Shown: in pieces, positions 59,500 through 64,000 of the stretch
Layout of the letters: every line of letters begins with the position of its first letter
Position numbering within the stretch: position 1 is the stretch's first letter
NCBI GenBank assembly: GCA_009760885.1
Contig: CM019700.1
Span: forward strand, 5,546,488 to 5,610,487
Direction: 5' to 3'
Length of the DNA stretch: 64,000 bases
Source: Achatina immaculata
Taxonomy: Eukaryota; Mollusca; Gastropoda; Stylommatophora; Achatinidae
Position numbers and translations under genes: made by a program
Notes under the pieces: model-generated
The model's database searches: none
The model's input: the letters and a program-made list of their open reading frames with translations, nothing else
What the model was told of the DNA's origin: nothing

Positions 59500-59865
59500 C
59501 CCTTTCTAGACCAAATGTTCACGAAGAATTATAAGAATGTCTTGGCCAAACACCGTAAGAAATAGCATATTGTTTGTAGAAATGCAGATGAAGCCATTGA
59601 CAGCAATTATTGAGGAAAAACGCTGGCGATGGTCGGGGCATGTGCTCCGAATGACTGACAACTCACTACCAAAAATAGCACTACGATGGACACTACACGG
59701 GAACAGAAGTAAGAGTAGACCAAAGGAGACATGGAGAAGAACAAAAGAGAGGATGTTGAACAATAGAAGGGTCATTTAGGCAGCGGAAAAAAGGCAAAGG
59801 ACAGGTATTTGTGGAAAACTCTTGCGGAAACCCCATGTGCCCTGGGCACTTAAGATTCAGATTAG
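59500..59865 (+). mobile_element. LINE C-terminal tail (family D)
   Basis: [40 protein letters not shown] and [13 protein letters not shown] as at 35.8 kb; ends aactcttgcggaaaccccat. Confidence 0.8.
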
Positions 59866-59867
59866 AC

Positions 59868-59891
59868 AGACAGACAGACAGACAGACAGGC

Positions 59892-59983
<92 letters not shown>
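59868..59983. repeat. (GACA)n/(GATA)n microsatellite
   Basis: Seven gaca then over 20 gata units with one break at 59941. Confidence 0.95.
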
Positions 59984-59984
<1 letters not shown>

Positions 59985-60445
59985 ACTTTTTCAACTGAAT
60001 TAGCAATAATCAAAAACATGCAAATTATTACACAAAATTTCATGTAATACATATTAGCGATCCTCTGTGGGGTTTATAACTGTGAAAAAAAAGTAAAAAG
60101 CGATTACCCTTATAATTTATAATTGTATAATTTTGTGAATTAAATTCAGTTTTGTTTAAAAAAAATTGATAAGGATAAAATTTCGGCTAACCTTATGACG
60201 TCCAGATGTTTTCACTGTTATCAAAACTGAATACATGTTATCATCCCTATCGTCTATTCTCGTTCCTTTATGTCAGAATACTACTATTATTAACAAATAT
60301 GAGCAAAATAGAAACTTTAAGAAATAAAATAAATATAAACTACATTTGGAACAATTTGCCTACAGAATCTTTATGAAAAGAAAATCAGCGATATTAAAAT
60401 ATAGTATCTGTAAACAATAACTAATAAACAATAATTAAACGTCAT
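59985..60445. other. AT-rich intergenic stretch
   Basis: Nothing recognised. Confidence 0.5.
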
Positions 60446-60449
60446 TAGA

Positions 60450-60645
60450 ATTTAGGGAAGACAATATTGGAAGGGTATATAATTGGAAAAAGAAAGCGAA
60501 GAAGACCAAAGCGAAGATGGCTGTTGGTGATTTGCGAGTGGATGCATCAACAGCAGGGCATCTTGCTTACAACCAAGGGGCCTACAGGAGAGCTGTTATG
60601 GAGGCAAGGTTCCGTAAGGGACATGCACATGACTAGCTGGAGCAA
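60450..60645 (+). mobile_element. RTE-like LINE tail fragment (family A)
   Basis: LEGYIIGKRKRRRPKRRWLL and GILLTTKGPTGELLWRQG-type pieces; tggatgcatcaacagcaggg and aagggacatgcac as in other copies. Confidence 0.72.
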
Positions 60646-61024
60646 TAACCGTTTTATTGTCTACCCTAAATGAAAAAGGAAGTTATAAATGCAGCTATCG
60701 TTACTTTCATACTTTTATTCATCACATCGCTTATGTTAACGTGAAAGATTTGTTACTGTGTGTCTATTTTACTTCTTATATTTCACTTATAACCTGTACT
60801 CTTTCGCTCTTATCAACGTAAGACAGCTGGCATTTTGAAAAAAAAAAAAGGTTATTTCTACATTTTAAAGTGGGAATATCTAGAGAAAAGTAATACAAAC
60901 TGCAAAACCAAATTTTCCTTCAACGAGTGGCAGTAATCTTTCAAGTATTTATCGTCAATGTTTGTAACATTTTTACACATGATGATGATGATGATGATGG
61001 AAACGAAGGCTCTGTCTGATTAGA

Positions 61025-61325
61025 CAATCAACGATCCATGGCTGATATGCTAGGGTGAGGGTTAGCGAACTATAGCTGACCAAGACCCTTGTCTTTCCTC
61101 TCCACTGGTACCCCGAATAACGGGCCTGATCTGGCTAAAGGGGCAGGGGTCGCCATAGTCCCCATGGTGGTGGAGTCTTATAAGGAAGCACTGCACGCCT
61201 TCTCCTTTATAGCTACACTCCGGGAGTGACAAAAAAGATAGAGGTCTTCCCACGTCGATGTGATGCTGTACCTCGGTACCTTCATAGCATCGGCTGCAAA
61301 GAACGCCAGCTCGGATTTCTAGGAA
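61025..61325. repeat. dispersed repeat family A, copy 4
   Basis: ggttagcgaactatagctga, gtccccatggtggtggagtc and gcatcggctgcaaagaacgc. Followed by (GAT)n at 61340-61408. Confidence 0.78.
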
Positions 61326-61699
61326 GGTAGCAGACAAGACAAGACAGTGATGATGGTGATGACGATAATGATGATGATGACGATGATGATGATGATGATG
61401 ATGATGATGCCTCTAGACTGTGCTTCCACTCTTTTCCTTTCTTCACAACACCATTTCTGTATCTGTCACTCACTGCGACTTTGAGCGCTGGATAATCACA
61501 GTCGATAGTGACCTGACTCCGTTATCCAATGCAGCTGATTGTAGAGCTTTTATTATCCCAGCCAACTTAGCTGTAAAATAGGTCCCTCACTCTCGTGTGT
61601 TAGGGTTACTGGAGTTTCTCATCTCAGGGTACAGTTCTAAATCAAGTAGATCAGTGATTCTCAAACCTTTTCCAGCTGGCGTCTCCTTGCCTTCCAGGC

Positions 61700-61773
61700 A
61701 ACACCCCCCCCTCTCTCTGTATCTCTCTGTCCCTTTTTGTCTGTCTCTCTCTGTCTCTCTGTCCCTTTCTGTC

Positions 61774-61814
<41 letters not shown>

Positions 61815-61815
61815 G
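61700..61815. repeat. (TCTCTCTG)-type pyrimidine microsatellite
   Basis: Mosaic of tctctgtc and tctg units. Confidence 0.92.
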
Positions 61816-61817
61816 AA

Positions 61818-62045
61818 ACTTAAGTCATGGGGCTTCCGCAAGGGTTTTCCACAAACGCCTGTCCTTTGCCTTCCTTTCCGTTCTTGCCCAAGTGACCCCT
61901 CTCTTGCTCAACATCCTCTCTGTTGTTCTTCTCCATGTCGCCTTTGGTCTGCCCTTACTTCTGTTTCCACGTGGTGTCCATCTTAGAGCTATTTCTGGTA
62001 GTGAAGGCAACATACCTACCACCGCAAAACATTGTTTTTACTCAA
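61818..62045 (-). mobile_element. LINE C-terminal tail (family D), opposite strand
   Basis: Minus frame: [39 protein letters not shown]; begins with reversed 3' end atggggcttccgcaaggg. Confidence 0.8.
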
Positions 62046-62427
62046 ACGGTTCTAATGTTTTGTTGTTGTTGTTGTTGTTTTTTTGTTTGGCTCTTTCTTC
62101 CTCACCGTCCACTGGAGCTTCCGAACGCCCAAAATATTCCTTTGTTATTGTCTGTTTTACACTTCTGCGTGCTCTTTTCATTGCCTCTTTAACCATTCCA
62201 TCTCAGCTTTTCTTCTTTCTGACATAATTAGTTTCTCTATTCATGTTTGTGCTGCGGACAGTAATACTTTGTCATCATCAGCATATCATCGCCTCGAATT
62301 TTTAATCAAAATGATACAGGTATCAAATTTCTCAAATCTTCCAGGTCTAGAAACTGTGCTTCTGTTTTCCACCTGGTTTGTAGTTGTGTCCTAAAAATTC
62401 TTACAATAAAATGTGATTTTTTTTTAA

Positions 62428-62690
62428 CTGTCAGTTTCTTTAGGGCCATCCCTTACCACCCTTTTATCGTGGTAAATGATTAACCTAACATTTGTCAGTT
62501 TCTTTAGGGCCATCCCTTACCTCCCCTTTATCGTGGTAAATGATTAACCTAACATTTGTCAGTTTATTTAGGGCCACCCCTTACCTCCCCTTTATCGTGG
62601 TAAATGATTGACCTTACGTTTGTCAGTTTCTTTAGGGCCACCCCTTACCTCCCCTTTATCGTGGTAAATGATTAACCTTACGCTGTTGTG
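62428..62690. repeat. 66-bp minisatellite, 4 units
   Basis: Unit: tgtcagtttctttagggcca, cccttacctcccctttatcg, tggtaaatgattaacctaac. Confidence 0.93.
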
Positions 62691-62728
62691 AAAAAAGCAA
62701 GAATAAACTCCCATTCTATTGTCACACA

Positions 62729-63035
62729 TCATCATCATCATGTGCCGTGCCCACTGGAGTTGGCTATTATGTTTCTCCAGAGTACAAGATCCTTCATCCA
62801 GGCCATTAGCTAACTTGGCGATCTCCTCTCACACCATCTGGTCAGACTATCCAGTATTAGTTCTCTCGGTTTTTCCTGGGCTCTTCTTCCTTCTATTTTT
62901 TTTTTCTGTAACAATAGTTTCAATGTCCCCTCTTCTCATTGCATGTACTATGGATGTACATTATCTCTTTCTTATTTATTTATTTATTTTGGACAAGATT
63001 TTTTTGTCTCTCCAGCTCTTCTCATATATTCTCTC
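62729..63035 (-). mobile_element. RTE-like LINE tail (family B)
   Basis: Starts with (CAT)n and gtgccgtgcccactgg, the reversed family B end, through tctcctctcacaccatctgg and ttgcatgtactatg blocks. Confidence 0.75.
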
Positions 63036-63037
63036 TG

Positions 63038-63252
63038 TCTGTCTGTCTGTCTGTCTCTGTCTGTCTGTCTGTCTCTGTGTGTGTGTGTGTGTGTGAGTGA
63101 GTGAGAGGGAGACACGTTAAAGCTAAAAATACGAAACGGCCACGGAGTGAATCATGGGACAGGAAGACAAAACGGAAAACCCACTAGATCCAGTTAAGTT
63201 AGGACATATTGTAAAGAAGATTACCCGTGTGCGTCTCGTGTCTTACAACGAG

Positions 63253-63312
<60 letters not shown>

Positions 63313-63335
63313 GAGGAGAGAGAGTGTGTGTGTGC
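63038..63335. repeat. microsatellites (TCTG)n, (GT)n and (GA)n
   Basis: 63038-63100 and 63252-63333. Between them, 63154-63252 is an open ATG frame (MGQEDKTENPLDPVKLGHIV) of unknown meaning that runs into the GA tract. Confidence 0.8.
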
Positions 63336-63464
63336 CTGATATTATTACCAGTTTTTTTCCTGTATGTGTAATGCCGACAGAAATAATGTTAAAAGTCCTG
63401 TAGTGTTTGTTAATATTAACTATGACCGTATTAACCCTATATTATATTTATTGGTGTGCGTTAG

Positions 63465-63795
63465 CGTGATCAGCAAGTGAAGGCTTTGAGGTGCAGCATC
63501 GTGCTGGACTGACAGCGGGTTTCAATCCCTGAGTGTAGCTGAAAATTAAGCAGTGTGTAATACTTCTTTAGCAGACTCCACCACCATGGGGACTGATGTG
63601 TTCCCTACCCCGTTACTCAGGCTTGGGATACCAACGGAGATGTTGATCAGGGTCTTGGTCAGCTATGGTACGCCAACCCATTAACCTAACATTAACCATA
63701 GCTGACAGCTATGGTACGCCAACCCTGAAGGTGGCATGTCAGCTATGGTATGCCAACCCTGAAGGTGGCATATCAGCTATGAGTAACTGACTGCA
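63465..63795. repeat. dispersed repeat family A, copy 5, with an internal duplication
   Basis: tttgaggtgcagcatcgtgc, actccaccaccatggggact, agggtcttggtcagctatgg; its end segment cagctatggtacgccaaccc is repeated three to four times (63660-63775). Confidence 0.78.
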
Positions 63796-64000
63796 AGTTG
63801 ATGATTTTCTGACGAGGCTGGTATTGACAATCTAAAACACAAATACGTTACGGTCTCTCGCAGAACCAGTAGCAACTTCACGCTCAGCCTGGATGAGAAA
63901 CTCTGCTTAAATGAATCGTGGACATTTTCAACAGAACCATTCTTTCTAATTTGACATTCCTAAACTTGGGTACGAAGATGTAAATAAAATGTATACAAGA

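Noticed and set aside
63154..63339. ATG frame MGQEDKTENPLDPVKLGHIV as first exon of a divergent neighbour gene
   Set aside because: It runs into a (GA)n tract without a convincing donor; no family recognised. Left as a note only.

Overview
The window is eukaryotic, repeat-rich genomic DNA from an animal, probably a lophotrochozoan and perhaps a mollusc (inference from the mix of tRNA-derived SINEs, RTE-like and RNase H-bearing LINEs, a Penelope-like element and many mariner-type transposons; no species assignment is possible). There are no operons or bacterial-type genes, and most long open frames are tandem-repeat or transposon reading frames.

One host gene dominates. Fourteen exons on the minus strand between 58376 and 8968 join without a frame break into the first 580 codons of a kinesin-9 family motor closely resembling KIF9: intact P-loop, switch I and switch II, then neck and coiled-coil segments. 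All introns are GT-AG except intron 1, which has a GC donor. The start codon and promoter lie near 58.4 kb; the 3' end of the gene lies beyond the left edge. Introns reach 14 kb and hold almost everything else in the window.

Layout from left to right. 1-8.9 kb is downstream intron with a broken mariner copy, SINEs, an RTE tail fused to a mariner end and minisatellites. 8.9-14.1 kb has KIF9 exons 14 and 13 with two large minisatellites, a LINE 5' fragment and a hAT-type MITE. 14.1-28.5 kb is the giant intron 12: a 5'-truncated RNase H LINE with a clean target-site duplication, a possible small secreted-protein exon, and an internally deleted Tx1-clade-like LINE whose 5' end is the first ~40 nt of U2 snRNA. 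28.5-49.6 kb carries exons 12 to 3 among SINEs, MITEs, mariners and LINE tails. 49.6-56.1 kb (intron 2) holds a divergent U2-like sequence, an L2/CR1-like LINE tail and a Penelope-like element with an open 724-codon frame and a hammerhead-like motif. 56.1-58.4 kb has exons 2 and 1. 58.4-64 kb is upstream intergenic DNA with microsatellites and LINE tails.

The most unusual signals are the three separate U2 snRNA heads (18.36, 50.81 and 51.29 kb), the decaying tandem duplication of the end of KIF9 exon 3, a LINE abutting the exon 7 splice donor, and an uncharacterised ~300-bp dispersed repeat (family A) present in at least five copies.
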